A stretch of DNA of 64,000 nt from Clostridium_AM tanneri (GCF_033659955.1 NZ_JARUJP010000001.1:372001-436000); one strand, 5' to 3'; shown: positions 7,941 to 17,269, counted from the stretch's first letter. The notes: generated by a model not told the origin, from the letters alone. A program made the numbers and translations.

Positions 7941-9110
7941 TTAAGAATGAGTTTCTCTCCTATGGACAACTTCCCCATTTATAATAGTCATTATTACTTT
8001 CGTATTAACTACATCTAACGGATCACCATTTAACACTATTATATCTGCATCATATCCCTTCTCTATTTTTCCCAGCCTATCACCACATTCTAGCAACTCT
8101 GCCGCACTTATAGTTATACACTTTATAGCATCTAATCTTTTTAACCCCTCTGATACAGCTAGTGCAGCAACAGCTCTTAACTGATCTATGGAATTGTAAG
8201 GATGATCCGTCATCAAAGCTATCTTTACACCAGACTCTACTAAATCTACTGCAGAACCATAGTTTCTTTTTCTCAGCTCCATTTTTATTCTAGGAGTAAG
8301 CATTGGTCCAAAGGCTATTGGTACATTCTTTTCTTTTAAATATTCCTTAACTAAGTGTGCTTCTGTGCCATGTTCTATAACTAATTTTTTAATATTAAAT
8401 TCATCTGCTATTCTTATAGCTGTAACTATATCATCTGCTCTGTGGGCATGGGCTCTTAAGATCATTTCTCCTCTTAACAGAGGAACTACTGCCTCTAATT
8501 TAGCATCTCTTTCTGTTATCTTACCTGCTTCTTTGCGCTGAATATAATCTTCAGTCCTCATAAATAATTCCCTTATTAGTGATGCAACTCCCATTCTTGT
8601 AACAGGACATTTATCCTTTTGTCCATAGGTACTCATAGGATCTTCACCGAAGGCAATTTTAAGACCAGAAGGATTTTTTATAACCATTCTATCTATTATA
8701 TTACCATGGGTCTTTAAAACTATGTTTTGACCTCCTACCGGATTGTTGCTTCCTGGTCCACTCATAACTGTAGTAACTCCTGATACTATTGCATCTCTAA
8801 ATGCAATGTCTAAGGGGTTTATGCCATCTAATGCCCTCAAGTGTGGTGTTATAGGATTTGACGTCTCGTTATTATCAATTCCTAGTTTTCCTGTAGCTTC
8901 TTCTATAATTCCTATATGGGTATGACAATCTACAAATCCTGGTAAAACATAATTTTCTTTAATATCAAAAACTTCTATATCTTCAGCTTCATAGTTAATA
9001 ACGTTATCTATGTCAGTTATTTTTCCATCCTTAACTAATATATCCTTCTTTATTGTAGTTCCTTTGCTATCTTCTATTAATAAACAATTTTTAAGTAATA
9101 TTGACTTCAT
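7941..9110 (-). CDS. Amidohydrolase (imidazolonepropionase-like family)
   Basis: 389 residues. An N-terminal beta-sandwich leads to the metal motif GFVDCHTHIG, with further ligand histidines in RAHAHRADD and IEHGTEAH and the terminal Asp in ALMTDHPYNS: a binuclear or mononuclear metal amidohydrolase TIM barrel. The C-terminus (GKIEKGYDADIIVLNGDP) rebuilds the sandwich. The substrate is unknown; the family includes cyclic amide, imide and dipeptide hydrolases. The start is ATG at 9110 with AGGTGGAG just upstream; the GTG at 9119 lies within that site. Monocistronic. Confidence 0.88.
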   Translation of the reverse strand: MKSILLKNCLLIEDSKGTTIKKDILVKDGKITDIDNVINYEAEDIEVFDIKENYVLPGFVDCHTHIGIIEEATGKLGIDNNETSNPITPHLRALDGINPLDIAFRDAIVSGVTTVMSGPGSNNPVGGQNIVLKTHGNIIDRMVIKNPSGLKIAFGEDPMSTYGQKDKCPVTRMGVASLIRELFMRTEDYIQRKEAGKITERDAKLEAVVPLLRGEMILRAHAHRADDIVTAIRIADEFNIKKLVIEHGTEAHLVKEYLKEKNVPIAFGPMLTPRIKMELRKRNYGSAVDLVESGVKIALMTDHPYNSIDQLRAVAALAVSEGLKRLDAIKCITISAAELLECGDRLGKIEKGYDADIIVLNGDPLDVVNTKVIMTIINGEVVHRRETHS

Positions 9111-9375
9111 ATACTCCACCTCATATTATGCATACTTAATTAATTTTTATAGAAACTATAATCAAAACCATATCTCATTAAATATCATCCATAAAACAAA
9201 ATCCACCTTTAGGATAACCTAATATTAGTATTTTATTCTACATATTCTCATAGCCTAGTATGGAAATTTGATTCACTTTAATTAAGACTGCACTTACATA
9301 TAAATCTAGTTATAAAAAAGACTAAAGGTGGCACACTAGAATATATAAAAGAATTACTAATGGAGGTTTTCAGAT

Positions 9376-9633
9376 ATGGCAAAAAAATATTCGGTAATAT
9401 TAATGCAAGATGAAAACTCTTGTGCAGTTAAACAGATAAGCCAGAATACCTTTGATCAAATACATGATATGAAGAAATCTGGAGAAAATGATGCTAAAAT
9501 TGTAAAGAGTCTTACAGAGATAAATACTACAGAGGATAACATAGTTATAAACGGTGTCAGCAGAAGTGAAGCTATAGATTATGCTTTAGATGACGGTGCT
9601 GATTATGTTATTATAAAGGCCTTTGATACTTAA
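9376..9633 (+). CDS. Small hypothetical protein, 85 aa
   Basis: Soluble, mixed alpha/beta in appearance (KYSVILMQDE at the N-terminus, DYALDDGADYVIIKAFDT at the C-terminus). ATGGAGG lies just upstream of ATG 9376 and a clean terminator follows, so it is a real single-gene transcript. I do not recognise the family. The 265 bases upstream hold no other gene. Confidence 0.75.
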   Translation: MAKKYSVILMQDENSCAVKQISQNTFDQIHDMKKSGENDAKIVKSLTEINTTEDNIVINGVSRSEAIDYALDDGADYVIIKAFDT

Positions 9634-9643
9634 TAAGCAAATA

Positions 9644-9674
9644 AATAAGAGAGGTAATTTTACCTCTCTTTATT
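9644..9674 (+). terminator. Terminator after the 85-aa gene
   Basis: AAGAGAGGTAA pairs with TTACCTCTCTT, with flanking A/T pairs and a U-rich end. Confidence 0.8.
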
Positions 9675-9727
9675 GCATAATTTAAATTCAAAATAAGTCT
9701 TAACAAATATTTCATAATTTTATTACT

Positions 9728-9812
9728 TGGTGCAGATGATGGGATTTGAACCCATACGCCCTGTGGACACTACCCCCTCAAGATAGCGTGTCTGCCGTTC
9801 CACCACATCTGC
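9728..9812 (-). tRNA. tRNA-Leu (anticodon GAG)
   Basis: An 85-base class II tRNA including the encoded CCA. The acceptor GCAGATG pairs with CATCTGC. The anticodon stem CTATC/GGTAG encloses TTGAGGG with anticodon GAG. There is a long variable arm and the T-loop GGTTCAAATCC. Confidence 0.95.
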
Positions 9813-9879
9813 ACTTTATGGTTATATTATACTACATTTTTATCAATTGTCAACTTTATAATTAAAGCATACTGCCTGT

Positions 9880-10428
9880 TTATTCCTTACCATATAGATA
9901 TTTATAAACACTATAATTTACTTTAACCTTTTTTACATACTTGTCCGTTTCTTTAAATGGTATGTAGTGAAGATTTTTACCATCTGCAGAATTTTCCTCA
10001 TTGTTGAGCCACTTCTGCACATTTCCTCTTCCTCCGTTATAAGCTGCTAGCACTAGTTCCATATTTCCGTTAAATTCTCTTCTAAGATCATCTAAATACC
10101 AACAACCCATTCTTATATTAAACTCTGGATCATAAAGCATACTGTCACCAGGATAAGCTATATCCATTTTTTCAGCTGCCCACTCCGCTGTGTCTCCTGT
10201 GATCTGCATAAGTCCATATGCATTTTTGTTAGACTTAGCTTTCTCTTCAAAGTTACTCTCAGTTTTTATTACTGCTGCAACTAAGTATGGATCTAAATCA
10301 TATTGTTGTGAGTATTCAAATATATGCTCTGAATACTTAAGGGGAAAAAAGTGTTTCCCAATATTTTTTCCATTCATCAGTAGTATAACTATCAATATAA
10401 GCACAAATGCACGTTTTATAAATTTCAA
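9880..10428 (-). CDS. Lytic transglycosylase, SLT family, membrane-anchored
   Basis: 182 residues. An N-terminal hydrophobic segment (residues 6-19) is either a signal anchor or an uncleaved signal. The soluble-lytic-transglycosylase domain follows: catalytic Glu57 in VIKTESNF, AYGLMQIT, NIRMGCWYL and LAAYNGG. It cleaves peptidoglycan glycan strands to 1,6-anhydro ends outside the membrane. The start is TTG at 10428 with AAAGG upstream. It lies 22 bases behind coaE on the same strand, so probably in one transcript with polA and coaE. Confidence 0.92.
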   Translation of the reverse strand: MKFIKRAFVLILIVILLMNGKNIGKHFFPLKYSEHIFEYSQQYDLDPYLVAAVIKTESNFEEKAKSNKNAYGLMQITGDTAEWAAEKMDIAYPGDSMLYDPEFNIRMGCWYLDDLRREFNGNMELVLAAYNGGRGNVQKWLNNEENSADGKNLHYIPFKETDKYVKKVKVNYSVYKYLYGKE

Positions 10429-10450
10429 TCTAAATTATGCCTTTAGACCT

Positions 10451-11074
10451 TTAGGTTCTAAGGCACTCCACCCCCCTATATTTTCTGCCTATTTCCTTTA
10501 GCGTATTTTCTAGTTCCTTTTTTGTTCTTTCTATTGTATGAGAATTATCAATTATATAGTCTACAAACTCTCTCTTTTCTTCCAAAGTCATCTGTGAGTT
10601 TATTCTATCAATTATTTCAGTGTCTAACAAATCATCTCTTTTTTTTATTCTTTCTATTTGAGTGTCTATATCCACCCAAACAAGTATGTTTATATTCATT
10701 TCTTTATGTAGCCCATTTTCAATTAGAGTAGGAGCATCAAGAACACAAATTTCATTTTTCTCTTCTTCGAATCTTTTAATTCTATGAAAAATTTCTTTTT
10801 TAATATAAGGTAATATTATATCTTCGTAGTGTTTTCTTCTCTCTTCCTCTGCAAAGATAAAATTACCAAATTCTTTTCTTTTTAGCTGCCCGCTTTCATC
10901 AAAGAACTTTTCTCCAAAACATTCTTTTACTTTTTCTAATATTATAGGATATAACAGCAATACCTCTCTAGCAATTACATCTGCATCTATAATATTGAAG
11001 CCTTTTTCTCTTAATATACTAGAAACCGTACTTTTCCCACTTCCTATTCCACCTGTTAGACCAATTCTTAACAC
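10451..11074 (-). CDS. coaE: Dephospho-CoA kinase
   Basis: 207 residues with the P-loop GLTGGIGSGKSTVS at the N-terminus, NIIDADVIAREV, and VLDAPTLIENGL. It phosphorylates the 3'-hydroxyl of dephospho-CoA, the last step of CoA synthesis. GTG start at 11074 with GAGGTGAT upstream. The polA-coaE order is common in Firmicutes. Confidence 0.95.
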   Translation of the reverse strand: MLRIGLTGGIGSGKSTVSSILREKGFNIIDADVIAREVLLLYPIILEKVKECFGEKFFDESGQLKRKEFGNFIFAEEERRKHYEDIILPYIKKEIFHRIKRFEEEKNEICVLDAPTLIENGLHKEMNINILVWVDIDTQIERIKKRDDLLDTEIIDRINSQMTLEEKREFVDYIIDNSHTIERTKKELENTLKEIGRKYRGVECLRT

Positions 11075-11134
11075 CTTATCACCTCAGATATAAATAATCT
11101 TAAGCTTATTTCAATTAATAGATTTATGGTTAAT

Positions 11135-11168
11135 CTGAAGGTATTGTTACTTATCCCAATACCTTCAG
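11135..11168 (-). terminator. Hairpin between polA and coaE
   Basis: A perfect 12-bp stem CTGAAGGTATTG/CAATACCTTCAG directly after the polA stop. There is no U-run on the coaE side, so read-through to coaE is expected. Confidence 0.5.
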
Positions 11169-11173
11169 GTTAC

Positions 11174-13819
11174 TTATTTTGCTTCGTACCAATTCTCTCC
11201 TATATTCATATCTATTTCAAGGGGTACCTTTAGCTGAAGGACTTTCTCCATTTCCTCTTTAACTATAGACTTAACTTCATCTATTTCATCCCTGTAGGCA
11301 TTAAGAATTAATTCATCATGAACCTGAAGTATAACCTTGCTTTTAAAATTTCTTTTCTCAAGCTCATTATATACGTTAACCATAGCTAATTTTATAATAT
11401 CTGCTGCACTACCTTGAATAGGAGCATTCATAGCCAGTCTTTCTCCAAAGGATTTTACCATCTTATTTGAAGAATTTATCTCTGGTATAAATCTTCTTCT
11501 ATTCATTATTGTCGTAACATACTCATTTTCCTTTGCATGTTTTATTATATCATCCATGTATTTTTTTACACCTGGATATCTTTCGAAATATGTGTCTATA
11601 TAGTTTTTTGCTTCTTTTCTTGAAATCTTTAGATCTTTTCCTAAGCTAAAATCTCCTATGCCGTATACTATACCAAAGTTTACTGCCTTTGCATTACTTC
11701 TTTGTAAAGATGTAACCTCCTCCATAGGAACTCTAAAAACTTCAGATGCAGTTTTTGTATGTATATCACTATGATTTAAAAAGGCATCTATTAAATTCTC
11801 ATCTCCAGAAATATGTGCAAGTACTCTGAGCTCTATCTGAGAATAGTCTGCTGAAATTATAATACTATCTTCATTATTTGGTACAAAAACCTTTCTTATT
11901 TCTCTTCCCATTTCATATTTAATAGGAATATTTTGCAGATTAGGTTCTGTACTTGAAAGTCTTCCAGTAGTTGTTACAGTTTGATTAAAGCTAGAATGAA
12001 TTTTGCCGTCCTCATCTATTACAGCTTTTAAACCCTCAATATAAGTTGAATACAATTTAGTGAGTTGTCTATAGTAGGTAATCTTTTCTATTATAGGATG
12101 TTTATCTGATAGTTCCTCCAGTACCTCTGCATTAGTGGAATATCCAGTTTTAGTCTTTTTAATTACAGGTAAATCTAATTTTTCAAATAATATCTTTCCA
12201 AGTTGCTTAGGAGAGTTTATATTAAATTCTTCCTCTGCTAAATCATAAATTTCCTTCTGAATAGAGCTTATTTCAGATTTAAATTTCTTTCCAAGCTCAT
12301 CTAACTTTTCCTTATCTACTTTAAAGCCCTCGTATTCCATAGATGATAAAACATCAGTTAAAGGCTGTTCCATTTTATATAAAAGTTCTTCCATTTCAGC
12401 TTCTCTTATATGAGACTCTAAGGTTGTGTATAATTTATATAAAAGAGAAGTTGCTCTAGCCTGACTATCTTTATCATCTTCTTGAATATTTACCTTTAAG
12501 TAATGCTCTATAATATCACTTAACTCATATTTTCCTCTTGAAGAATCTATTAGATAAGCAGCTATCTTGGTGTCAAATTTCATCCCTACAAAGTCTACCC
12601 CCATTTTATGCAGTATAGTATGAGGTACCTTTACATCATGACTTACCTTTTCAACACTGTGATTTTCAAATATTCTCTTTAACAGAGCTATAACTTCATC
12701 TCTATTTTCATCATATAGTGTCTTTAGTTCTACTACGTAATTCTTTTCCTTTATATTTATAAATATTTGCTCTATATAACTTTTTGAATATACATTTGCT
12801 TCAGCTATTTTAAAGGTCAAATATAATAGTTCCTTACTTTCACATAAGTGGTCTGTTAATTCTCTAAACTTTTCTATACTTTCAATTATATCGTAACTTA
12901 TCTTTATATCTTCTGTATTGTCTTCAGCTTCACCTTCATCAGTACCTTCTGCACCAGGAATTTTATCTAAGAGAGATTTAAATTGAAGCTTAATAAATAA
13001 TTCTTTTACCCCTTTAGCGTCATAATTCTCTTTTGATTTTATTGAATCTAAGTCTATTTCTATAGGTGCATCAGTCACAATAGTGGCTAGCTTCTTACTA
13101 AAAACTGCCTGTTCACTATACTGCATTAAATTTTCTTTAATTTTTTTGCCACTTATATTATCTATATTCTGAAGGACATTTTCTATACTTCCATATTCCC
13201 TTATTAACTTATACGCAGTTTTTTCCCCTATACCAGGAACTCCCGGTATGTTATCAGATGCATCTCCCATAAGTCCTTTAACATCAATAAATTGAGTTGG
13301 AGTTACTCCTAATTCTCCAATCATTCTATCTTTATCGTAAAGCTCTTTTTCTGTAATACCCTTTTTAGTTATAATAACCTTTATGCTATCTGAAGCTAGT
13401 TGAAGGGCATCTCTGTCTCCAGTAACTATATAAACCTCTATATCCTTCTTTTCTGCAAAGATTGAAATAGTACCTATCAAATCATCTGCTTCAAAGCCAT
13501 CTATCTCGAATATGTTAATAGCCAAAAGTTCTAAAAGTTGTTTCACTACTGGAAACTGCTCCCTTAATTCATCTGGCATCTTCTTTCTTCCAGCTTTATA
13601 ATCCTTATATTCGTTATGCCTAAAAGTAGGTGCACTTCTATCGAAAGTACATACTATATAGTCTGGTTTTATCTCTTCTTTCATTTTTAAAAGCATGTTT
13701 GTAAATCCATATATTCCATTAGTATGTAATCCCTCTGCATTGGTCAAAGGTGGCAGTGCATAATAAGCTCTGTTCATCAAACTGTTTCCGTCCAATATTA
13801 ATAACTTTTCCTTAGACAT
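11174..13819 (-). CDS. polA: DNA polymerase I
   Basis: 881 residues. The N-terminal 5'-3' exonuclease domain (residues 1-290; LILDGNSLMNRAYY, GDASDNIPGVPGIGEKTA) leads to a degenerate 3'-5' exonuclease domain and the family A polymerase domain (STEPNLQNIPIK, SADYSQIELRVLAHISGD, RSNAKAVNFGIVYG, LQVHDELI). The proofreading site is lost: where E. coli has D355-x-E357, this protein has LYLTFKI, with no acidic pair. This is also the case in many Firmicute Pol I enzymes. It fills gaps and removes RNA primers. ATG with GGAGG upstream. Confidence 0.97.
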   Translation of the reverse strand: MSKEKLLILDGNSLMNRAYYALPPLTNAEGLHTNGIYGFTNMLLKMKEEIKPDYIVCTFDRSAPTFRHNEYKDYKAGRKKMPDELREQFPVVKQLLELLAINIFEIDGFEADDLIGTISIFAEKKDIEVYIVTGDRDALQLASDSIKVIITKKGITEKELYDKDRMIGELGVTPTQFIDVKGLMGDASDNIPGVPGIGEKTAYKLIREYGSIENVLQNIDNISGKKIKENLMQYSEQAVFSKKLATIVTDAPIEIDLDSIKSKENYDAKGVKELFIKLQFKSLLDKIPGAEGTDEGEAEDNTEDIKISYDIIESIEKFRELTDHLCESKELLYLTFKIAEANVYSKSYIEQIFINIKEKNYVVELKTLYDENRDEVIALLKRIFENHSVEKVSHDVKVPHTILHKMGVDFVGMKFDTKIAAYLIDSSRGKYELSDIIEHYLKVNIQEDDKDSQARATSLLYKLYTTLESHIREAEMEELLYKMEQPLTDVLSSMEYEGFKVDKEKLDELGKKFKSEISSIQKEIYDLAEEEFNINSPKQLGKILFEKLDLPVIKKTKTGYSTNAEVLEELSDKHPIIEKITYYRQLTKLYSTYIEGLKAVIDEDGKIHSSFNQTVTTTGRLSSTEPNLQNIPIKYEMGREIRKVFVPNNEDSIIISADYSQIELRVLAHISGDENLIDAFLNHSDIHTKTASEVFRVPMEEVTSLQRSNAKAVNFGIVYGIGDFSLGKDLKISRKEAKNYIDTYFERYPGVKKYMDDIIKHAKENEYVTTIMNRRRFIPEINSSNKMVKSFGERLAMNAPIQGSAADIIKLAMVNVYNELEKRNFKSKVILQVHDELILNAYRDEIDEVKSIVKEEMEKVLQLKVPLEIDMNIGENWYEAK

Positions 13820-13849
13820 ATCGTACCTCCATTATTATATTAACTAAAT

Positions 13850-13957
13850 TTATTTAGGCAACCTCAAAACCACTGCTTCCCCCAATGGTGTCTCTTTCTT
13901 CTTTATAACCAGTTCTTTTTTATTTTTCCTCAGCTTCTCTATTATAACATTTAACAC
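13850..13957 (-). CDS. Possible 35-aa open frame upstream of polA
   Basis: The frame runs from GTG 13957 to TAA 13850 and encodes a very basic peptide ending KKKETPLGEAVVLRLPK. The C-terminal half reads like genuine protein sequence. The ribosome site is weak and an in-frame stop lies just upstream, so it may be a remnant of a longer gene or chance. No homology recognised. Confidence 0.25.
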   Translation of the reverse strand: MLNVIIEKLRKNKKELVIKKKETPLGEAVVLRLPK

Positions 13958-14009
13958 TATTATTCTCTATTTTTTCAAAAATTTTATCCTGTAAATAATT
14001 TATAAATAA

Positions 14010-14036
14010 AACCCCTCTAACCTAATAAGAGGGGTT
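14010..14036 (-). terminator. Terminator of glsA
   Basis: AACCCCTCT/AGAGGGGTT, 9 bp, followed on the minus strand by TTTTATTT. Confidence 0.85.
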
Positions 14037-14072
14037 CAGTTCATACACATTTTAAGTTTTTTACAACATTAA

Positions 14073-14990
14073 TTAAAATATACTTAAATCTAGTTCCTTT
14101 GATAGTTCTTCTAGAAGTCTCATACCACCACTACTGTTACCCTTTTGGTCTAATGCTGGTCCAAATACTCCTATGCCCATTCTTCCTGGTGCTGCTGCAA
14201 GTATTCCTCCGCCTACGCCGCTTTTACAAGGTATTCCTATCTTAACTGCAGCATCTCCAGATGCATCATACATTCCACAGGTAAGCATTATAGTTTTAAC
14301 AATTCTGGCAACATACACAGGTATTATTCTTTCTCCGCTCCATGGAAGTACACCATTGTTTGCCAGTACTGCACCTACTCTAGCTATATCTTTACAAGTT
14401 CCTTCTATAGAACACTGTTTAAAGTATACGTCCAGCACATCCTCTACATCATTTTCTATAACACCAGTGCTTTTCATAAAGTATGCTAGAGCTCTGTTTC
14501 TATCCCCTGTTATACTCTCAGAATGGTATACATCTTCATTTATATTTATATCTGGGTTACCAGTTATCTTTCTTGTAAATTTCAATATTCTTTCAAATGT
14601 GTTATCTCGTCCATCCCCTGCAATTAAGGATACCGTAGCAATAGCACCTGAGTTTATCATAGGATTTAAAGGCCTCTGAGGATTTTTGGTTTCTAAATTG
14701 ATTATGGAATTAAAAGCATCAGCAGTTGCTTCCATTCCTACCTTTTTAAACACATACTCTTTGCCGTTATCCAATATAGCTAGCATTAAAGTTATTACTT
14801 TAGAAATACTTTGAATTGTAAACCTTTCCTCAAAGTCTCCTGCAAAGTATTCTTCTCCCTGTAAAGTAGTAATCCATATACCAAGAGAATCCTTGTTGGC
14901 TTTGCCCAACTCTGGTATATAAGAAGCCACCTTTCCCCCTGCTGTATATACCCTGTTATTTTCTACTAGACCTTCTAATAATCTTTTCAT
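14073..14990 (-). CDS. glsA: Glutaminase A
   Basis: About 305 residues of the serine-dependent beta-lactamase-fold glutaminase family. The nucleophile motif S61-I-S-K64 lies in FTIQSISKV, with NPMINSGAIA, SESITGDRNRALAYFM and CKSGVGGGI, all family signatures. It hydrolyses glutamine to glutamate and ammonia in the cytoplasm. I prefer ATG 14990; the GTG at 15005 is in frame but overlaps the GGTGG ribosome site. Monocistronic with its own terminator. Confidence 0.94.
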   Translation of the reverse strand: MKRLLEGLVENNRVYTAGGKVASYIPELGKANKDSLGIWITTLQGEEYFAGDFEERFTIQSISKVITLMLAILDNGKEYVFKKVGMEATADAFNSIINLETKNPQRPLNPMINSGAIATVSLIAGDGRDNTFERILKFTRKITGNPDININEDVYHSESITGDRNRALAYFMKSTGVIENDVEDVLDVYFKQCSIEGTCKDIARVGAVLANNGVLPWSGERIIPVYVARIVKTIMLTCGMYDASGDAAVKIGIPCKSGVGGGILAAAPGRMGIGVFGPALDQKGNSSGGMRLLEELSKELDLSIF

Positions 14991-15157
14991 ATGTTCACCA
15001 TCCACCTTTAATTAATATAATATGCCACTTGCAACAATAATTGTCGCAAATTTAAACTAATTCTCCCAAATGTTTAACATTAAAGATTTAATTCATTCAT
15101 ATAATATTATATATCCTTTTGGTGACTTTGTAATCCTTTTTATAAATTTTCTTCAGA

Positions 15158-15182
15158 AAAAACAGCAGATTAAATCTGCTGT
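15158..15182 (-). terminator. Terminator of the 42-aa gene
   Basis: ACAGCAGAT-TAA-ATCTGCTGT followed on the minus strand by TTTTTTCTG, ending about 25 bases beyond the small gene. Confidence 0.85.
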
Positions 15183-15205
15183 CCTATATAGGTGATAATA
15201 AAATC

Positions 15206-15334
15206 TTACTTAGAAAATACTCTTCCTATCATGTCAAAAAGAAACTTACAACTTTCTCTTTTATCCCCTTTTTCTTTTTTAGGTTTTTCTAATTTATCTT
15301 GGTTGTTATTGATGTTTTTTGTCTTTTCTTGCAC
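15206..15334 (-). CDS. Small hydrophilic hypothetical protein, 42 aa
   Basis: The frame starts at GTG 15334, 8 bases after GGAG, and runs to TAA 15206 just before a strong terminator. The product is Lys/Asn/Glu-rich with a short hydrophobic C-terminus (CKFLFDMIGRVFSK) and one cysteine. No family recognised. The ribosome site and matching terminator are the reasons to accept it. Confidence 0.6.
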   Translation of the reverse strand: MQEKTKNINNNQDKLEKPKKEKGDKRESCKFLFDMIGRVFSK

Positions 15335-15496
15335 ACAAATCACTCCTTTATATTTATTTTATATAAAAATAAAAGCATTTAATTAAAACTCTTCAAAAAA
15401 CGGAAAATCTATATTAATAATTATTATAATATGTTTATAAAGAAATGTCACTACAAAATCATAATTTTTCAAATATTTTTAATATTTAAAAAATAA

Positions 15497-15527
15497 CAAA
15501 ATCCTATATAAGCTATATAGGATTTTG
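15497..15527 (-). terminator. Terminator after the GGGtGRT gene
   Basis: A perfect 14-bp stem (CAAAATCCTATATA and complement) with an AGC loop, 26 bases after the stop. Confidence 0.8.
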
Positions 15528-15553
15528 CTGAATATATGTTAATAATTATTTTA

Positions 15554-16555
15554 TTATTTAGTCGCTGATTCTTCTATAGCAACTGCTACTGCAACAGAAG
15601 CCCCAACCATTGGATTGTTACCCATTCCTATAAGTCCCATCATTTCAACGTGTGCTGGAACAGAGGATGATCCTGCGAATTGTGCATCTGAATGCATTCT
15701 TCCCATAGTATCTGTCATACCATAAGAAGCTGGACCTGCTGCCATGTTATCTGGGTGAAGAGTTCTTCCAGTACCACCACCGGATGCAACTGAGAAGTAT
15801 TTCTTACCCATTTCTACACATTCTTTTTTATAAGTTCCTGCAACTGGGTGCTGGAATCTAGTTGGGTTAGTTGAGTTACCAGTTATTGATACGTCAACGC
15901 CCTCGTGATGCATTATAGCAACACCTTCTCTAACATCATCTGAACCATAGCATTTAACCTTAGCTCTTGGTCCATTTGAGTAAGCTTTTTCTTTAACTAT
16001 TTCTAACTTTCCAGTATAGTAGTCAAACTTAGTTTGAACATATGTAAATCCATTTATTCTTGAGATTATGTAAGCAGCATCTTTTCCAAGACCGTTTAAT
16101 ATAACTCTTAATGGTTCTTTTCTAACTCTGTTAGCTTTTTCAGCTATTTTTATAGCTCCTTCAGCTGCTGCAAAGGATTCGTGTCCTGCTAAGAATGCAA
16201 AACATTTAGTTTCTTCCCTTAAAAGCATAGCAGCTAAGTTTCCGTGTCCTAAACCAACTTTTCTGTCATCAGCAACAGATCCTGGTATACAGAAAGCTTG
16301 TAAGCCTTCTCCTAGAGCTTCTGCAGCTTCTGCAGCTTTTATACAACCCTTCTTTATAGCTATTGCAGCACCTAAAATATATGCCCAACAAGCATTTTCA
16401 AAACATATTGGTTGTGTTGATTTAACTATATTATAAACATCTATTCCCTTTTCATCACAAAGAGCTTTAGCTTCTTCTAAAGTCTTCATACCGTACTTTT
16501 CAAGCACTGGTGTGATTTGATTAATTCTTCTTTCATAACTTTCAAATAATGCCAT
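15554..16555 (-). CDS. GGGtGRT protein (function unknown)
   Basis: 333 residues. Named for the motif seen here as ASGGGTGRTLHPDN; other conserved-looking blocks are VGLGHGNLAAMLL, FLAGHESFAAAEGAI, GNSTNPTRFQHPVAGTYKK and AHVEMMGLIGMGNNPM. No membrane segment and no known cofactor motif beyond glycine-rich loops. It lies 21 bases after the NifU-like gene, with AAGGAGGA before ATG 16555, so the two form an operon. The constant pairing with an Fe-S scaffold-like protein suggests an anaerobic metal or sulfur role, which is inference. Confidence 0.9.
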   Translation of the reverse strand: MALFESYERRINQITPVLEKYGMKTLEEAKALCDEKGIDVYNIVKSTQPICFENACWAYILGAAIAIKKGCIKAAEAAEALGEGLQAFCIPGSVADDRKVGLGHGNLAAMLLREETKCFAFLAGHESFAAAEGAIKIAEKANRVRKEPLRVILNGLGKDAAYIISRINGFTYVQTKFDYYTGKLEIVKEKAYSNGPRAKVKCYGSDDVREGVAIMHHEGVDVSITGNSTNPTRFQHPVAGTYKKECVEMGKKYFSVASGGGTGRTLHPDNMAAGPASYGMTDTMGRMHSDAQFAGSSSVPAHVEMMGLIGMGNNPMVGASVAVAVAIEESATK

Positions 16556-16576
16556 TTTCTGCGTCCTCCTTATATA

Positions 16577-17269
16577 TTATTCATGTCTTGGATCGATAAC
16601 TTTTACAGCTTCATCGAATCTACCATATTGTCCAGTAGCTTTTTCCATAGCTTCGTTAGCGTCCATACCTTTTCCTATAAACTCCATCATTTTTCCAAGG
16701 TGAACGAATTTATATCCTATTACTTCGTTGTCAGCATCTAAAGCTACCTTTGTAACATAGCCTTCTGCCATCTCTAAATATCTTGTTCCTTTAGCCTTTG
16801 TTCCGTACATAGTACCAACTTGGCTTCTTAATCCTTTTCCTAAGTCTTCAAGACCTGCTCCGATAGGTAGTCCACCTTCTGAGAAAGCAGTTTGACTTCT
16901 TCCATAAACAATTTGTAAGAATAATTCTCTCATTGCTGTATTTATAGCATCACAAACTAAGTCTGTGTTTAATGCTTCAAGTATAGTTTTTCCTGGTAGT
17001 ATTTCTGAAGCCATAGCTGCAGAGTGAGTCATTCCAGAACATCCTATTGTTTCAACTAATGCTTCTTCTATGATACCATCTTTAACATTTAAAGTAAGTT
17101 TGCAAGCACCCTGTTGTGGAGCACACCAACCAACTCCATGTGTTAGACCTGAAATATCTTTTATTTCTTTAGCTTGTACCCATTTTCCTTCTTGTGGAAT
17201 TGGTGCTGAACCATGGTTTGGTCCTTTAGTTACACAACACATTCTGTCTACTTCTGTTGAATAAATCAT
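16577..17269 (-). CDS. NifU/IscU-like iron-sulfur scaffold family protein
   Basis: 230 residues. The IscU/NifU N-terminal fold is visible around ALVETIGCSGMTHSAAMASEILPGKTILEAL (residues about 72-102). Further cysteines are C11/C12 (DRMCCVTKG), C49 (VGWCAPQQGAC) and C56. Unlike housekeeping IscU it has a long N-terminal extension and lacks the usual Cys spacing, so it may use a different metal site. AAGGAGAA precedes ATG 17269. It is the first gene of the two-gene operon with the GGGtGRT protein. Confidence 0.85.
   Translation of the reverse strand: MIYSTEVDRMCCVTKGPNHGSAPIPQEGKWVQAKEIKDISGLTHGVGWCAPQQGACKLTLNVKDGIIEEALVETIGCSGMTHSAAMASEILPGKTILEALNTDLVCDAINTAMRELFLQIVYGRSQTAFSEGGLPIGAGLEDLGKGLRSQVGTMYGTKAKGTRYLEMAEGYVTKVALDADNEVIGYKFVHLGKMMEFIGKGMDANEAMEKATGQYGRFDEAVKVIDPRHE

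Noticed and set aside
11174..13819. Loss of proofreading residues in DNA polymerase I as a novelty
   Set aside because: Known for many Firmicute Pol I enzymes, so noted in the feature but not as a finding.
15192..15386. A 64-codon plus-strand frame
   Set aside because: Antisense to the better-supported 42-aa gene; no ribosome site.
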